Shown: positions 35,085-44,956, counted from the first letter of the stretch. The stretch is 64,000 nt of DNA from Helicobacter pylori NQ4053 (GCF_000274605.1 NZ_AKNV01000006.1:372001-436000); one strand, 5' to 3'. The notes: a model not told the origin generated them from the letters alone. Translations and numbers: made by a program.

Positions 35085-36248
35085 TTAAAAAGTATAAACA
35101 TAACGCAAATACATAGAATACTGACGGCGTAAGGTTTGGGTTAAGCTGAAATTGGTTTCTGCTCCTGTGATAGTAGTCGGGTTCCCATTCTCTAGCGGGC
35201 CTTGTTTTTTCGCTCTTATAGTAGTAGAGCCTTTGAAAAAGTGGTTAGGGAGCGTGGGGATTTTGATACCAAACTCAATGCCATGGTGTTCAAAAATATT
35301 GGTTCTAATGCCCACATTCACTAAAAATTGGAAAATCGTGTGATTCACCTTAGCGTTTAATTTTCCTGTGGTATAGACGCTATTAGGGTTAATCCCCACA
35401 TCACAACTCGCCGGCGTCGTGTCCCCGCATGTGATTGTGCCATCAGCGTTAGTCATGTAAGCGTCAGCGTCGGTATTGACGCCATAAACATACCCGTCCT
35501 TAAAATACCCCACACGATTATTGGTCCAAGTGTTACCCGCAAAATTCACGCCTAGAAAAAACCCAGCCGTGGCTTTAGGCTTGTCTATAATGTTAAAAAG
35601 CATGTCTGTGCCAAAACCATAAGTATACATGTCCGCTTTTTGATCGCTCAAATAAAAAGGCGATATAGCGTTAGCGGCTCTGGAGTTAGAGAAATTGGTA
35701 TGCCCGTAATCAAAAAAGCCATAATAACGCAACCCAAACCACCTTTTTTTACCGATAAAATGCTTATAGCCTGTCATCACGCCTAGCCCATACATCGGCT
35801 GGTTACGGCCAGGAATGTTTTTATTGGTGCTTAGCATGGTGCGAGAAGTCCAATTGACCACGCAGTTAGCTTTAGTATAGCCTGGCGTTCCTGGCGTCCC
35901 TGAAGCTGGCTGACAGCCACCGGTCTGCCCGTCAGGAACTTTGCCATTATCATTAGCCGAAACATCGCCAAAAGGCACTTGAAACAACTCGCCGTTTTTA
36001 TAAGCGTTGGTCTTTTGATCAGCCCTACCCACTTCCAAGCTAATCCCCACAAACGCGCCATTCTTTTCATGAGCATTTAAGGGGTTTGTCAGCCATAACG
36101 AACTCAAAAGAGTGCCTAAAATTACCGAGCCTTTTTTAGAAATATCTAAAGATTGAGCTATCAAAACAGATTCCTTACGATTAAAATTTTTACCAACCAT
36201 TTTGCAATCTTGCATTCTATTTTTCTTCTTTGTCATAAAATTGAGCAT
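35085..36248 (-). CDS. Hop/Hor-type outer membrane protein (HP1501)
   Basis: A 387-residue beta-barrel protein of the H. pylori outer membrane family. A long basic N terminus is followed by a signal-like stretch (GSVILGTLLSSLWLTNPLNA, about residues 40-59). The barrel start GAFVGISLEVGRA comes next, and the end YSMYLRYVYTF with a terminal Phe is the family mark. A disulphide-type loop region holds Cys pairs (GGCQPASG, ITCGDTTPASC). I chose ATG at 36248; a GTG at 36251 lies just before it. TATAAT (36299 to 36294) gives a likely promoter. Confidence 0.8.
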   Translation of the reverse strand: MLNFMTKKKNRMQDCKMVGKNFNRKESVLIAQSLDISKKGSVILGTLLSSLWLTNPLNAHEKNGAFVGISLEVGRADQKTNAYKNGELFQVPFGDVSANDNGKVPDGQTGGCQPASGTPGTPGYTKANCVVNWTSRTMLSTNKNIPGRNQPMYGLGVMTGYKHFIGKKRWFGLRYYGFFDYGHTNFSNSRAANAISPFYLSDQKADMYTYGFGTDMLFNIIDKPKATAGFFLGVNFAGNTWTNNRVGYFKDGYVYGVNTDADAYMTNADGTITCGDTTPASCDVGINPNSVYTTGKLNAKVNHTIFQFLVNVGIRTNIFEHHGIEFGIKIPTLPNHFFKGSTTIRAKKQGPLENGNPTTITGAETNFSLTQTLRRQYSMYLRYVYTF

Positions 36249-36293
36249 CACTCTCTAGGGTCTCCGCTTAAGTGTTACTTTTTTAATTATTTT

Positions 36294-36299
36294 ATTATA
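36294..36299 (-). promoter_or_regulatory. -10 box TATAAT for the outer membrane protein gene
   Basis: A perfect TATAAT on the minus strand lies 46 bases before the ATG at 36248, in the divergent region shared with the CopD-like gene. H. pylori housekeeping promoters depend mainly on this box. The transcript would start near 36287. Confidence 0.55.
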
Positions 36300-36429
36300 G
36301 CTAATTGCAATCTTAAAAGTCAAACAAAAACCACCCCTAAAATTCCCATAATAGTGGGATACTTGACAATAAAACCCTTTTATAGTAGATTAAAAACTCT
36401 TTAATTTTCCCATGAATAAAGGATTTTAA

Positions 36430-36867
36430 ATGGATGCGATTTATCCTTATGTGTTGGTTGTTCATTTATTGTGCGCCATTATTTTTATTGGCTACTTGTT
36501 TTTTGATGGGGTAATTTTCCCTAATGTGAAGAAAATGTTTGGCGAAGAGTTTGCCAATAAAGCGAATACAGGAATCACTCAAAGAGCGGTAAAAATCATG
36601 CCTTTGTGCGTTTTAGGGCTTGTTTTGACAGGGGGCATGATGCTTAGTCAATACATGGGGGGCGATAAAGGCTGGTGTGAAACTCCTTTTCAAAAGATAC
36701 TCATGCTTAAAGTGATTTTAGCGTTAAGCATTTTTCTTTTGGTGCTTTTTTCTTTATCGTGTAAGTTTTTGGGTAAGAAAAACCCTATTGGCAAATATAT
36801 CCACCCTATCGCTCTAACTTTTGGCTTTTTAATCGCCATTTTAGCCAAAACGATGTGGTTTGTTTAA
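36430..36867 (+). CDS. Small CopD-like membrane protein (HP1502)
   Basis: The 145-residue protein has four membrane helices, with a conserved-looking His in the first (YVLVVHLLCAIIFIGYLFF) and another near the last (YIHPIALTFGFLIAIL). This resembles the CopD/heme-binding small membrane proteins. It converges on the copper ATPase gene ccoI, with the two stops overlapping by 4 bases, so a link to copper or cytochrome oxidase is possible but unproved. AAAGGATTTTAA precedes the ATG. Confidence 0.6.
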   Translation: MDAIYPYVLVVHLLCAIIFIGYLFFDGVIFPNVKKMFGEEFANKANTGITQRAVKIMPLCVLGLVLTGGMMLSQYMGGDKGWCETPFQKILMLKVILALSIFLLVLFSLSCKFLGKKNPIGKYIHPIALTFGFLIAILAKTMWFV

Positions 36868-39215
36868 GAGCGTTTCAACCTCAAAGAATTTAAAACCACT
36901 AAGAGAGAGCTACCACTCATGCTCAAACTCGCTATTAAAGGGTTGATGTATCCTAGCATAGCGACCGGGATTAAGATAGCGTTATAAATCAAGCTCAAAA
37001 CAATGTTTTGCAGCACCACTTGATAGACTTTTTGAGCGTTATGAAACGCTTTTTCTAGCAAACTCAAATCCTCTTCTAAAAGCAAAATATCGCATGCGCT
37101 TTTACTCAAAGCGCTTTTTTCAAACCCCAAAGAAACGCTCGCTTGTTTTAAGGCTAGCGCGTCATTATTGCCATCGCCTATCATTGCGCACACGCCCTTA
37201 TAAGAGCTGACGATTTGAGCCTTATCTTCAGGGGTCAAATGGGCATGATACTTAGAAATCCCTAATTTTTTCGCACACTCCTTAACCGAGCTTTCATTAT
37301 CCCCGCTTAAAATTTCTAATTCCAAACCTTTATTTTGCAAAGCCTGAATGACTTCTTTAGCGTTAGCTTTCAAACGCTCTTCTAAAATGAATAACGCGCA
37401 TAAGGTCTTGTTTTTCGCAAAGCCTACCATGATATTAGCGCTCTCTTTAACCTTTAAATCAACCCCCATGGATTTTAAAAATTTCAAACTCCCCACTAAC
37501 AAGGTTTCGTTTTGATAATTCGCTTTCAGGCCATGAGCGAAAAACTCTATCTTTTCTAAATCAACCTCATCGCCATTTAGAGTTTTAAGGATCGCACTAT
37601 GGGCTAAATGCTCCCTGGTTTTTAAAAGACTCTTCAAAAGCCTTTCGTCAAATTCTTCATGAATGATTTTTTCTTTTAAAAGGACTTCTTTTTGCGTGAG
37701 GGTGCCGGTTTTGTCTATAAAGATTTTTTTCACTTTAGCCAGGGTTTCTAAAAACAACGCTTCTTTAAACACGATCAAAGGGTTTTTAAACACCCCTATC
37801 ACTAACGCAATGGGCGTAGCTAAAGCGAACGCACAAGGGCAGCTTATGACTAACACGCTAATACACACCATTAAGGCTTTTTCAAAATTACCCCCCAAAC
37901 CAAATTGCCACAATAAAAAGCTCACAAAGGCTAAAAACAACACCGCTTTAGAAAAAATATCCGCGATTTGATTCGCGCTGCTCTCAATTAAGGGTTTTTC
38001 TAAAAAACTCTTTTTTAAAGTTTCTAACAAACTAGAAAGGCGTGAGTTTTGAAAATTAGCGCTCACTTGATAGCTAAAAGGCACGCCCACATTCACATAA
38101 CCCCCTAAAATTGGATCATTAACCCCCAATTCCAAAGGCTTAAACTCCCCGCTGATCAAAGACGCATCCACGCTCGCGTTATTTAAAAGCACGCCATCTA
38201 GTGCGATTTTAGCCCCGCTTGGCACCCAAACAACAGAGCCTATCGCCACATCTTTAGGGTGTTTTTCTATCTGCTTGCCGTTTTCTACAATAATCACGCT
38301 ATGGATTTCATGCGATTCTAGGGCCAAACATTTTTCATTCGCAAACAGCCTGGCTTTTAATTCCAAAAACTTAGAGCCAAAAACAAGCGTTAAAATCGTG
38401 CTGCTCGCTTCAAAATAAGTCTCTTGAAACACCAACATCGCATAAACGGAATAAACAAACGCCGATAACGCTCCAAAAGACACGCTCAAATCCATGCCCA
38501 AAACGCCATTTTTTAGCCCATAAAACGCCCCCTTAATGAAAAAACGCCCCACCACCACTAGCACCAACAAGCTTAAAAAGAGCGATACGAGATCCAAATT
38601 CCTTTGCATGAGTTTATCCATGCCACCGCCATAATTCGCACCGCCATAGCTTGCGTATTTGGCAATGGCAATAAACATCAAATTCATGGTGGCAAAAAAC
38701 CCCACGCTTAAAGTAAGCAAGTAGGAGCGTTGCTCTTTTTGGGCTTTCAGGGTGTAATTTTTTGCGTTATAAATTTTAGCCCCATAGCCCAAACTCTCAA
38801 TTTTTTGAATAATCTCTTTAGGGTTTAAGGACTTGTCAAACACGATTTGCAAATGGTGGGTGGTGAAATTCACGCTCACTTTTTTAACCCCCTTTAAGCG
38901 CTCTAAAACCTTTTGATTGAGCCACAAGCAAGCGTTACAATGCGTTTTTTCTAGCAAAAGATTAAGGATAAAATCGCTTTTATTGTTTTCTTCAAGGGCT
39001 TGTTCTAATTCTAAAATATTCATTGGATCTTGGGGCGTTACAGGGGCTAAAGTGGAATCGTTTAACTTGTCATAAAAGCTCTCTAAATTCAAATCTGTTA
39101 ATAACGCATACACCCTAGCGCACCCTGCACAGCAAAAATGCAATTCCTTGTGATTAATGGTCTCTTTAAAAAGCTCACTTTCTTTAAACTCCAACTGGCA
39201 ATGCGAACATTTCAT
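36864..39215 (-). CDS. ccoI: Copper P-type ATPase for cbb3 oxidase assembly (CcoI/FixI)
   Basis: Pumps copper ions across the inner membrane to supply the cbb3 oxidase. The 783 residues begin with a Cys-rich zinc-finger-like segment (CSHCQLEF, CCAGC) and a heavy-metal domain (HCNACLWL). The rest is a P1B ATPase with ISCPCAFALATP in the channel, the phosphorylation site DKTGTLT and MIGDGNNDALALKQA. The N-terminal Cys segment is typical of CcoI/FixI rather than CopA. It lies 9 bases after the methyltransferase-like gene. It corresponds to HP1503. Confidence 0.88.
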   Translation of the reverse strand: MKCSHCQLEFKESELFKETINHKELHFCCAGCARVYALLTDLNLESFYDKLNDSTLAPVTPQDPMNILELEQALEENNKSDFILNLLLEKTHCNACLWLNQKVLERLKGVKKVSVNFTTHHLQIVFDKSLNPKEIIQKIESLGYGAKIYNAKNYTLKAQKEQRSYLLTLSVGFFATMNLMFIAIAKYASYGGANYGGGMDKLMQRNLDLVSLFLSLLVLVVVGRFFIKGAFYGLKNGVLGMDLSVSFGALSAFVYSVYAMLVFQETYFEASSTILTLVFGSKFLELKARLFANEKCLALESHEIHSVIIVENGKQIEKHPKDVAIGSVVWVPSGAKIALDGVLLNNASVDASLISGEFKPLELGVNDPILGGYVNVGVPFSYQVSANFQNSRLSSLLETLKKSFLEKPLIESSANQIADIFSKAVLFLAFVSFLLWQFGLGGNFEKALMVCISVLVISCPCAFALATPIALVIGVFKNPLIVFKEALFLETLAKVKKIFIDKTGTLTQKEVLLKEKIIHEEFDERLLKSLLKTREHLAHSAILKTLNGDEVDLEKIEFFAHGLKANYQNETLLVGSLKFLKSMGVDLKVKESANIMVGFAKNKTLCALFILEERLKANAKEVIQALQNKGLELEILSGDNESSVKECAKKLGISKYHAHLTPEDKAQIVSSYKGVCAMIGDGNNDALALKQASVSLGFEKSALSKSACDILLLEEDLSLLEKAFHNAQKVYQVVLQNIVLSLIYNAILIPVAMLGYINPLIASLSMSGSSLLVVLNSLRLKRS

Positions 39216-39224
39216 TTTTAATCC

Positions 39225-39941
39225 TCAATCTAAAGGCACTTTGATAGAATAGGTGTTACAAATTTGATAGATATTTAAAACTTCTTTGGTGTTGTCGCTT
39301 TGGTTTTTGGAATGGTGCGTGATTAAAGGGGGCAGAACTTTTAGAGCGCTTTTGGAATTATTCCTGGCCGCTCCAAGCATCAAATGGGCGTTTTTGTCTT
39401 TAAAACTTTGGACAAACCTTAAAGTTTCTAGCGTGAGTTTAACGCTTTTTAGGCTTTCTATGACCAAGCAAAGCGATAAGGCTTCATAGCAAAAAATAAA
39501 ATACCCTTTAGGTTTCAGGCATTTTTTCACTTTAGCCACTAAAGAAGCGAAGTCTAATTCGCTCTGGTGTCTCGCATGCCCTTTGTTTTTAGATTTAATA
39601 GAGCCTAAAGCATAAAAAGGAGGGTTGCACACAATCGCATCATACAAAATCGGGGGGTTGAAATCTAAAAAATCGCCCTCAAACGCTTGGGCGTTAGGGA
39701 ATTTGAGGGCGTTTTTTTGGGAGCAAAACGCCATTTTGCTATCCTTTTCCACTAAATGAACGCTCGCCAGCGGGTTATCTCTAGCGCAGAGCAAGCCTAG
39801 AACCCCACACCCTGAGCCTATGTCTAAAATCGCGCCGCTATTTTTGATAAAAGGGCGTGAAAAATCGTATAAAAAAAGCGAATCGCTATTGTAAGAATAA
39901 GCGTTTAAGGGCTGGTATAATCTTAAGAGTTTTCTATCCAT
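39225..39941 (-). CDS. TrmN6-like SAM-dependent methyltransferase
   Basis: The 238 residues have a SAM site ILDIGSGCGVLGLLCARDN and the N6-adenine-type motif VCNPPFYALGS. The HARHQSELDFASLV segment is close to that in tRNA1(Val) A37 methyltransferase TrmN6. The substrate is inferred as tRNA. Its start overlaps the end of ribD by 19 bases. It corresponds to HP1504. Confidence 0.75.
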   Translation of the reverse strand: MDRKLLRLYQPLNAYSYNSDSLFLYDFSRPFIKNSGAILDIGSGCGVLGLLCARDNPLASVHLVEKDSKMAFCSQKNALKFPNAQAFEGDFLDFNPPILYDAIVCNPPFYALGSIKSKNKGHARHQSELDFASLVAKVKKCLKPKGYFIFCYEALSLCLVIESLKSVKLTLETLRFVQSFKDKNAHLMLGAARNNSKSALKVLPPLITHHSKNQSDNTKEVLNIYQICNTYSIKVPLD

Positions 39942-40957
39942 AAAAGGGCTTCATTTTCTAAGATTTGTGCATGCAACAACCGCCCTTTAAAAGGGGTTTT
40001 TAAAGCGAATGCACTAAACGCTTCGTTAATCATAGACGCATGCGAATGCAAAAGCAACGCATCAATTTTGTCCCTCAAGCTCTCAAACAATCCCCACCCC
40101 CCTTCAATGAAATTAAACCCTTTCTCTAGGGGTAAATCTTTAGGGTTGTTGAAAATATTAACCAAACGATTGGGTGCAAAAAAAACTTTTGAATGGGGGC
40201 TAATTGAGTGCTTGGATAAAATAGCGATATTAGGGTTTTTATTGTGATAAAAGCTATCGCAAAAGCGAGAGTCTAATAAGGGGTTGTCCGTTCTTATGGT
40301 TTTCCCAGAAATGATGAGAGTGTTGCATATTGCTCGCTGGTTGTGCGTAAAAATAACGCTTTTTTGCCCGGTGATCTTGCCATGGTAATAATCCCCATTC
40401 ATTCTTAAAGCGAGTTTGAACAAATTAAAACGCCCCTTTTGTTCCATTACCCTAAAAGGCAAGAGCAAGTCCTTAGCCTTGTTTTCTAAATTGCGACAAA
40501 TTATTGTTTCAATACGAGCCTTTTGTAGCCTTGCTAAGCCCCCTTTTTTAGCTTCGTTTTCTTCTGTGGCAATGACCACTCTTTTAGGTTTTAAAATTTC
40601 TAACAATCCGCTACACGCTGGGGTTTTGCCATAAGAATTGCATGGCTCTAGGGTGATTAAAAAAACGCAGTCTGTAAAAGCGTTATCGTGGCGCGTTTTT
40701 AAAAAATCGCTTAAAGTTTTAGGGTCTTCTAATTTTTCTAAATCGTTTTTCAAACTGGGGCGTAAAATCTTTAACGCTGATTTAGCGGCTAAGACTTCTG
40801 CATGCGGGGTTTTGGCTTTTTTGTGGGTTTCTAAACTCAAGATCTCATGGTTTTTATCTAGCACCATGCAAGCCACGCTCGGATTTTCTAAGGCTAGGGT
40901 TTGATACTCCCATGCCTTATTCAAGCACATTTCTAATAAACTTTCATAAAGTCTCAT
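39923..40957 (-). CDS. ribD: Riboflavin biosynthesis deaminase/reductase RibD
   Basis: Carries out two steps of riboflavin synthesis: deamination of the pyrimidine ring, then reduction of the ribose. The 344 residues have the zinc deaminase motifs PHAEVLAAKSAL (about 50) and LEPCNSYGKTPACSG (about 100). The C-terminal reductase domain has RNDGDYHG-like NGDYYHGKITG and TIRTDNPLLDSR. The reductase half is rather divergent. It overlaps gltS by 4 bases and the downstream methyltransferase gene by 19. Confidence 0.88.
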   Translation of the reverse strand: MRLYESLLEMCLNKAWEYQTLALENPSVACMVLDKNHEILSLETHKKAKTPHAEVLAAKSALKILRPSLKNDLEKLEDPKTLSDFLKTRHDNAFTDCVFLITLEPCNSYGKTPACSGLLEILKPKRVVIATEENEAKKGGLARLQKARIETIICRNLENKAKDLLLPFRVMEQKGRFNLFKLALRMNGDYYHGKITGQKSVIFTHNQRAICNTLIISGKTIRTDNPLLDSRFCDSFYHNKNPNIAILSKHSISPHSKVFFAPNRLVNIFNNPKDLPLEKGFNFIEGGWGLFESLRDKIDALLLHSHASMINEAFSAFALKTPFKGRLLHAQILENEALLWIENS

Positions 40958-42201
40958 GATGGGAAAAAAGGCAAGAGCAAAAAGCCTTTAATCGCTAAAG
41001 CGTTAATAATATCAACAAAAAACGCTCCCACTAAAGGCACGACGATAAACGCCACATGCGATGGCCCATAGTGGTTGGTGATGGTTTGCATATTCACCAT
41101 AGCCGTTGGGGTCGCTCCAAGCCCAAAACCGCAATGCCCCGCGCACAACACCGCCGCATCATAATCCTTCCCGCATACCCTAAAGGTTACAAGCACCACA
41201 TAAAGGATCATAAATACCACTTGAACGCTCAAAATAACCGCTAAAGGCACAGCGAGTTTTAACAATTCCAATAAATTCACGCTCATTAAAGCGTAGGCTA
41301 AAAACAGGCTCAAGCTCACGTTCCCTATAACTGAAACCTCTCTGTCAAACACGCTATGGATTTTAAAAAACGACAAGGCATTTCTTAAAATAACCCCCAC
41401 AAACAAGCACCACACAAAAGTCGGCAAGGTGAAACTTTTAGGCATCAAGTGCGATAAAAAAGTCCCCACTAATAAAGCGATCGCAATCAAAGCTAAAGTT
41501 TCTACAAAACTGGATGCGGTGATTAGGCGTTGCTCTTTAGGGGTTTCAAAGCCTTTAGACACTACGCCCTCTAAAGTGTCTTTTTCTTTAGTGTCTTTAG
41601 GCTCTAGTTTGTATTTAGAAATCAAATATTTAGCGACAGGCCCTCCAATAATCCCCCCACTCACCAAGCCAAAAGTCGCGCATGCCATGCCCACTTCTAA
41701 GCTAGAGCTAAAATTATAAGGTGGTTGGGTGAAAAAATTAGCCCATGCCGCGCTAGTGCCATGCCCTCCCACTAAAGCGATAGATCCCCCTAAAAGCCCC
41801 ATTAAAGGATTGACCCCTAAAAGGCTAGCGATAGAAATCCCCACTGCATTTTGACACACCACAAACCCCGCCACAGCCAGCAAAAAGACCGCAAGCATTT
41901 TCCCACCTTTTTGTAAAGATTTGAAATCCGCGCTCAAACCAATGGTGATAAAAAAAGTCAGCATTAAAGGATCTTTTAAAGAAGAATCAAACTGCAAGCC
42001 AAAATTGTAAAACTGACGCACTAACATGATAAAAAAAGCGACTAAGACCCCGCCCACAACAGGCTCTGGAATATCATAATCGCGTAAAAACTTGACTTTA
42101 GAAATCACATAACGCCCCAAAAGCAGCACTAAAACCATGCACACCAAAGTGGCATAAATATCCAACTTAATTTCTTGCAAGCTTGCATCCTTATTAATCA
42201 A
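40954..42201 (-). CDS. gltS: Sodium/glutamate symporter GltS
   Basis: Imports glutamate with sodium. The 415-residue protein has about ten membrane helices in two repeats. The repeats are marked by VGGVLVAFFIM with LVGGHGTSAAW in one half, and by AVLCAGHCGFGLGATPTAMVNM in the other. The called start is TTG at 42201 with a poor ribosome site. A TTG at 42180 (before QEIKLDIY) has AAGGA 7 bases upstream and may be the true start. It is divergent from the carboxynorspermidine-synthase-like gene. Confidence 0.9.
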   Translation of the reverse strand: MINKDASLQEIKLDIYATLVCMVLVLLLGRYVISKVKFLRDYDIPEPVVGGVLVAFFIMLVRQFYNFGLQFDSSLKDPLMLTFFITIGLSADFKSLQKGGKMLAVFLLAVAGFVVCQNAVGISIASLLGVNPLMGLLGGSIALVGGHGTSAAWANFFTQPPYNFSSSLEVGMACATFGLVSGGIIGGPVAKYLISKYKLEPKDTKEKDTLEGVVSKGFETPKEQRLITASSFVETLALIAIALLVGTFLSHLMPKSFTLPTFVWCLFVGVILRNALSFFKIHSVFDREVSVIGNVSLSLFLAYALMSVNLLELLKLAVPLAVILSVQVVFMILYVVLVTFRVCGKDYDAAVLCAGHCGFGLGATPTAMVNMQTITNHYGPSHVAFIVVPLVGAFFVDIINALAIKGFLLLPFFPS

Positions 42202-42210
42202 ATTTATCTT

Positions 42211-42218
42211 ATTATAAT
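42211..42218. promoter_or_regulatory. Back-to-back TATAAT boxes between gltS and its divergent neighbour
   Basis: The palindrome ATTATAAT gives TATAAT on plus (42213-42218) and TATAAT on minus (42216-42211), so both -10 boxes share bases. Plus transcription would start near 42225, leaving a leader of about 41 bases before TTG 42266. RNA polymerase could serve only one direction at a time. Confidence 0.5.
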
Positions 42219-42265
42219 ATAATACCCCCCTAAAAGAACGAGATCAGTTAGAAAGTAGGTGTTCC

Positions 42266-43465
42266 TTGCATACAGTATTACAAATTGGAGCTGGTGGCGT
42301 AGGCAGTGTGGTAGCGCACAAAATGGGCATGAACAGAGATGTGTTTAAAAATATCATTTTAGCGAGCAGGAGTTTAGACAAATGCTATGCGATTAAAGAA
42401 AGCATGCTCAAAAAGGGTTTGGGGGAAATTGGCGTTGAACAAGTGGATGCCGATGATACGCAAGCCTTAGTCGCTTTAATCCAAAAACACAAGCCTAAAG
42501 TCGTTATCAATGTGGCGTTACCCTATCAGGATTTAACGATCATGCAAGCATGTTTAGAGACTAAAACGCATTACATTGATACCGCCAATTACGAGCACCC
42601 GGATTTAGCGAAGTTTGAATACAAAGAGCAATGGGCGTTTGATAAGGCTTATAAAGAAGCAGGGATTTTAGGGATTTTAGGGGCTGGGTTTGATCCGGGC
42701 GTTACCAACGCTTATGTCGCTCATGCTCAAAGACACCATTTTGACACTATCCACACTTTAGATATTTTAGATTGTAACGCTGGGGATCACAAACGCCCTT
42801 TTGCCACGAATTTTAACCCTGAAATCAATTTAAGGGAAGTCAGCTCTAAAGGGCGTTATTATGAAAATGGCAAATGGATTGAAACTAAGCCTTTAGAAAT
42901 CAAGCAAGTGTGGGCTTACCCGCAGATTGGCGAAATGGATTCGTATCTTTTATACCATGAAGAATTGGAATCGTTAGTCAAAAACGTTAAAGGCTTGAGG
43001 AGGGCGAGGTTTTTTATGACTTTCTCTCAAAATTATTTAACCCACATGAAATGCTTGGAAAATGTCGGCATGCTAGGCATTAAAGAAATAGAGCATCAAG
43101 GCGTAAAAATCGTGCCGATACAATTTTTAAAAACCTTACTCCCTGATCCAGCGTCCTTAGCTAAAGACACTACCGGCAAAACCAATATCGGGTGCTATAT
43201 GACCGGCATTAAAAACAACCAAGACAAAACGCTCTACATTTACAACGTGTGCGATCACAAAAAATGCTATGAAGAAGTGGGTTCGCAAGCCATAAGCTAC
43301 ACCACCGGCGTGCCAGCGATGTGCGCGGCTAAAATGATTTGCAACGACACTTGGAGCGTGGATCATTTTAGGGCCGGGGTATTTAACGTAGAAGAATTAA
43401 ACACCGATCCTTTCATGGAAGAATTGATCAAACAAGGCTTGCCTTATGAAGTGATTGAGCGCTAG
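42266..43465 (+). CDS. Saccharopine dehydrogenase-like; probable carboxynorspermidine synthase
   Basis: The 399-residue protein has the NAD(P) site LQIGAGGVGSVVAHKM at the start and the family blocks YIDTANYEHPD, GAGFDPGVTNAYVAH and KPLEIKQVWAYPQIGE. In related bacteria this group makes carboxy(nor)spermidine from aspartate semialdehyde and a diamine. H. pylori has the matching decarboxylase gene elsewhere. The start is TTG at 42266 with AGGT upstream. It stands alone and converges on ccoG. It corresponds to HP1507. Confidence 0.75.
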   Translation: MHTVLQIGAGGVGSVVAHKMGMNRDVFKNIILASRSLDKCYAIKESMLKKGLGEIGVEQVDADDTQALVALIQKHKPKVVINVALPYQDLTIMQACLETKTHYIDTANYEHPDLAKFEYKEQWAFDKAYKEAGILGILGAGFDPGVTNAYVAHAQRHHFDTIHTLDILDCNAGDHKRPFATNFNPEINLREVSSKGRYYENGKWIETKPLEIKQVWAYPQIGEMDSYLLYHEELESLVKNVKGLRRARFFMTFSQNYLTHMKCLENVGMLGIKEIEHQGVKIVPIQFLKTLLPDPASLAKDTTGKTNIGCYMTGIKNNQDKTLYIYNVCDHKKCYEEVGSQAISYTTGVPAMCAAKMICNDTWSVDHFRAGVFNVEELNTDPFMEELIKQGLPYEVIER

Positions 43466-43474
43466 TTTTAGGCT

Positions 43475-44857
43475 TCAATCTTCACTTGGTGCAATAAACA
43501 CCGATTCCCTTTCTATCGTAATATCCTTATCATCCGTGCTATAAGCCTGTATTGTAATGGGGATGAGAGCGTCTTTAGCGTTCTTGTATTCTGTGGCGTT
43601 ACTTTTTAGGAGTTTTCTTAAAATCACCACCGCTTTAATCTTTTGCCCGGCTTTAATGGCGATAGGGTTTAAAGGCTTTTTGATGTGGATGTCTTTTTGC
43701 CCTAAAATTTTGAAATAAAACTCATGGTCTTTATTGTCCGTGTTGTGGAATAAAAACACGTAATCGTTATCCACATACCCACTAGATCGCAATTCATACA
43801 GATCGCTGTTGCGGTTAATGTCTAAGAGCATGCGTTCTTTTTTAAACGAAGTGATGGCTAAAAGGGCTATCACAATAGCGATAACCCCCATGTAAGCGAT
43901 CGTTTTTAAACGCACTAGGCGCACTTTTTGGCGCGTATTAATGGCGTTAGTTGAAGACCATTGGATGAGTGAAGGGCGGTTGTATTTAGCCATGGTAATC
44001 GTGCATGCATCCACACATTCTAAGCAATTGATGCATTCTAATTGCAAGCCTTTCCTAATATCAATATGCGTGGGGCAAACCTGCACGCAATGCAAACAAT
44101 TCACGCATTCGTTTTCCGCACTGCGTTTTTTGGGGGGTAAGGGAAAAAGGCGGCCCTGATTGTCATAAAGTACTCCGCCGCGCTTTTCATCATAAATAGG
44201 GTTTAAGGTGTCATTGTCATACAACACCGATTGCACCCTAGCGTAAGGGCATAAATAAATGCAAAAACGCTCCGCAACCACCACTATATCAAATAGCACC
44301 ACAGCCGTGCTAAAAAGCCAAAAACCCATAGCAATAGGGTGATCGCTAGGGTTTTTAAGATACATAAAAAAATCTTCTGGGGCGATGAAATAAAAGAAAA
44401 ACAACATCATTAGCCCCGCAACAACAGGAGCGAACAACAAAACGCTCAATACTTTATGCGCCTTGTAGCTTGGGGTGTTTTTAGGGCTTTCTTGTTTGTT
44501 GCTGATCTTTTTATGGAGTTTGAAAATCTTGGTTTCAATCACATCTCTATAAAGCACCCTTAAAAAGGTTTGCGGGCAAGCCCACCCGCACCACACACGC
44601 CCAAGGCTAGTGGTGATGAAAAAAATCCCTATAAAAAGCAAAATAACCATAAAAGGCATGACTTGCAATTCTTCAGCGCTAAAGATCTTGCCTAAAAAAT
44701 GCAATTGCTTATGTTCAAAGGAGATCAAAAACAAATGCGCCCCATCAATGCGAACAAAGGGCGTGATCAGTAGCGCTAAAGAAATCAATAAAAACCCTAT
44801 ATAACGCTTCAAGCGGAACGATTTTAAAAAATGGCTAGAAGTTTCAAGCATTCTCAA
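43475..44857 (-). CDS. ccoG: CcoG/FixG-type ferredoxin membrane protein
   Basis: Helps cbb3 cytochrome oxidase assembly, probably by copper reduction. The 460 residues have about five membrane helices and the conserved loop CGWACPQTFLRVLYRDVIE. Two 4Fe-4S sites follow (CVNCLHCVQVCP and CINCLECVDACT), and a C-terminal Ig-like domain ends the protein. This is the CcoG layout. With ccoI 4 kb away, the window carries two oxidase-assembly factors. It corresponds to HP1508. Confidence 0.85.
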   Translation of the reverse strand: MRMLETSSHFLKSFRLKRYIGFLLISLALLITPFVRIDGAHLFLISFEHKQLHFLGKIFSAEELQVMPFMVILLFIGIFFITTSLGRVWCGWACPQTFLRVLYRDVIETKIFKLHKKISNKQESPKNTPSYKAHKVLSVLLFAPVVAGLMMLFFFYFIAPEDFFMYLKNPSDHPIAMGFWLFSTAVVLFDIVVVAERFCIYLCPYARVQSVLYDNDTLNPIYDEKRGGVLYDNQGRLFPLPPKKRSAENECVNCLHCVQVCPTHIDIRKGLQLECINCLECVDACTITMAKYNRPSLIQWSSTNAINTRQKVRLVRLKTIAYMGVIAIVIALLAITSFKKERMLLDINRNSDLYELRSSGYVDNDYVFLFHNTDNKDHEFYFKILGQKDIHIKKPLNPIAIKAGQKIKAVVILRKLLKSNATEYKNAKDALIPITIQAYSTDDKDITIERESVFIAPSED

Positions 44858-44922
44858 TATCCTAAAATTTTTAAGCCACTATACCCTAACAACTTAACGC
44901 TTTCACTTAAAAAGCAACATGT

Positions 44923-44928
44923 TATAAT
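44923..44928 (+). promoter_or_regulatory. -10 box TATAAT for plsY
   Basis: A perfect TATAAT lies 28 bases before the ATG at 44957, predicting a start near 44935. It lies downstream of the in-frame ATG at 44831, so that longer start cannot be made from this promoter. This settles the shorter PlsY. Confidence 0.6.
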
Positions 44929-44956
44929 GATCGCTATTTTATTTGAAAGGGTATTT

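Noticed and set aside
36363-36386. TTGACA plus TATAGT as a promoter for the CopD-like gene
   Set aside because: The spacing is only 12 bases, too short for a -35/-10 pair. TATAGT alone could still be a weak -10 box.
36153-36404. 83-codon plus frame in the region before the CopD-like gene
   Set aside because: It begins opposite the outer membrane protein gene and runs over that gene's TATAAT promoter; no ribosome site.
44831-44956. Longer PlsY start at 44831
   Set aside because: It lies upstream of the TATAAT at 44923 and inside the start of ccoG. The added residues are polar and not found in PlsY.
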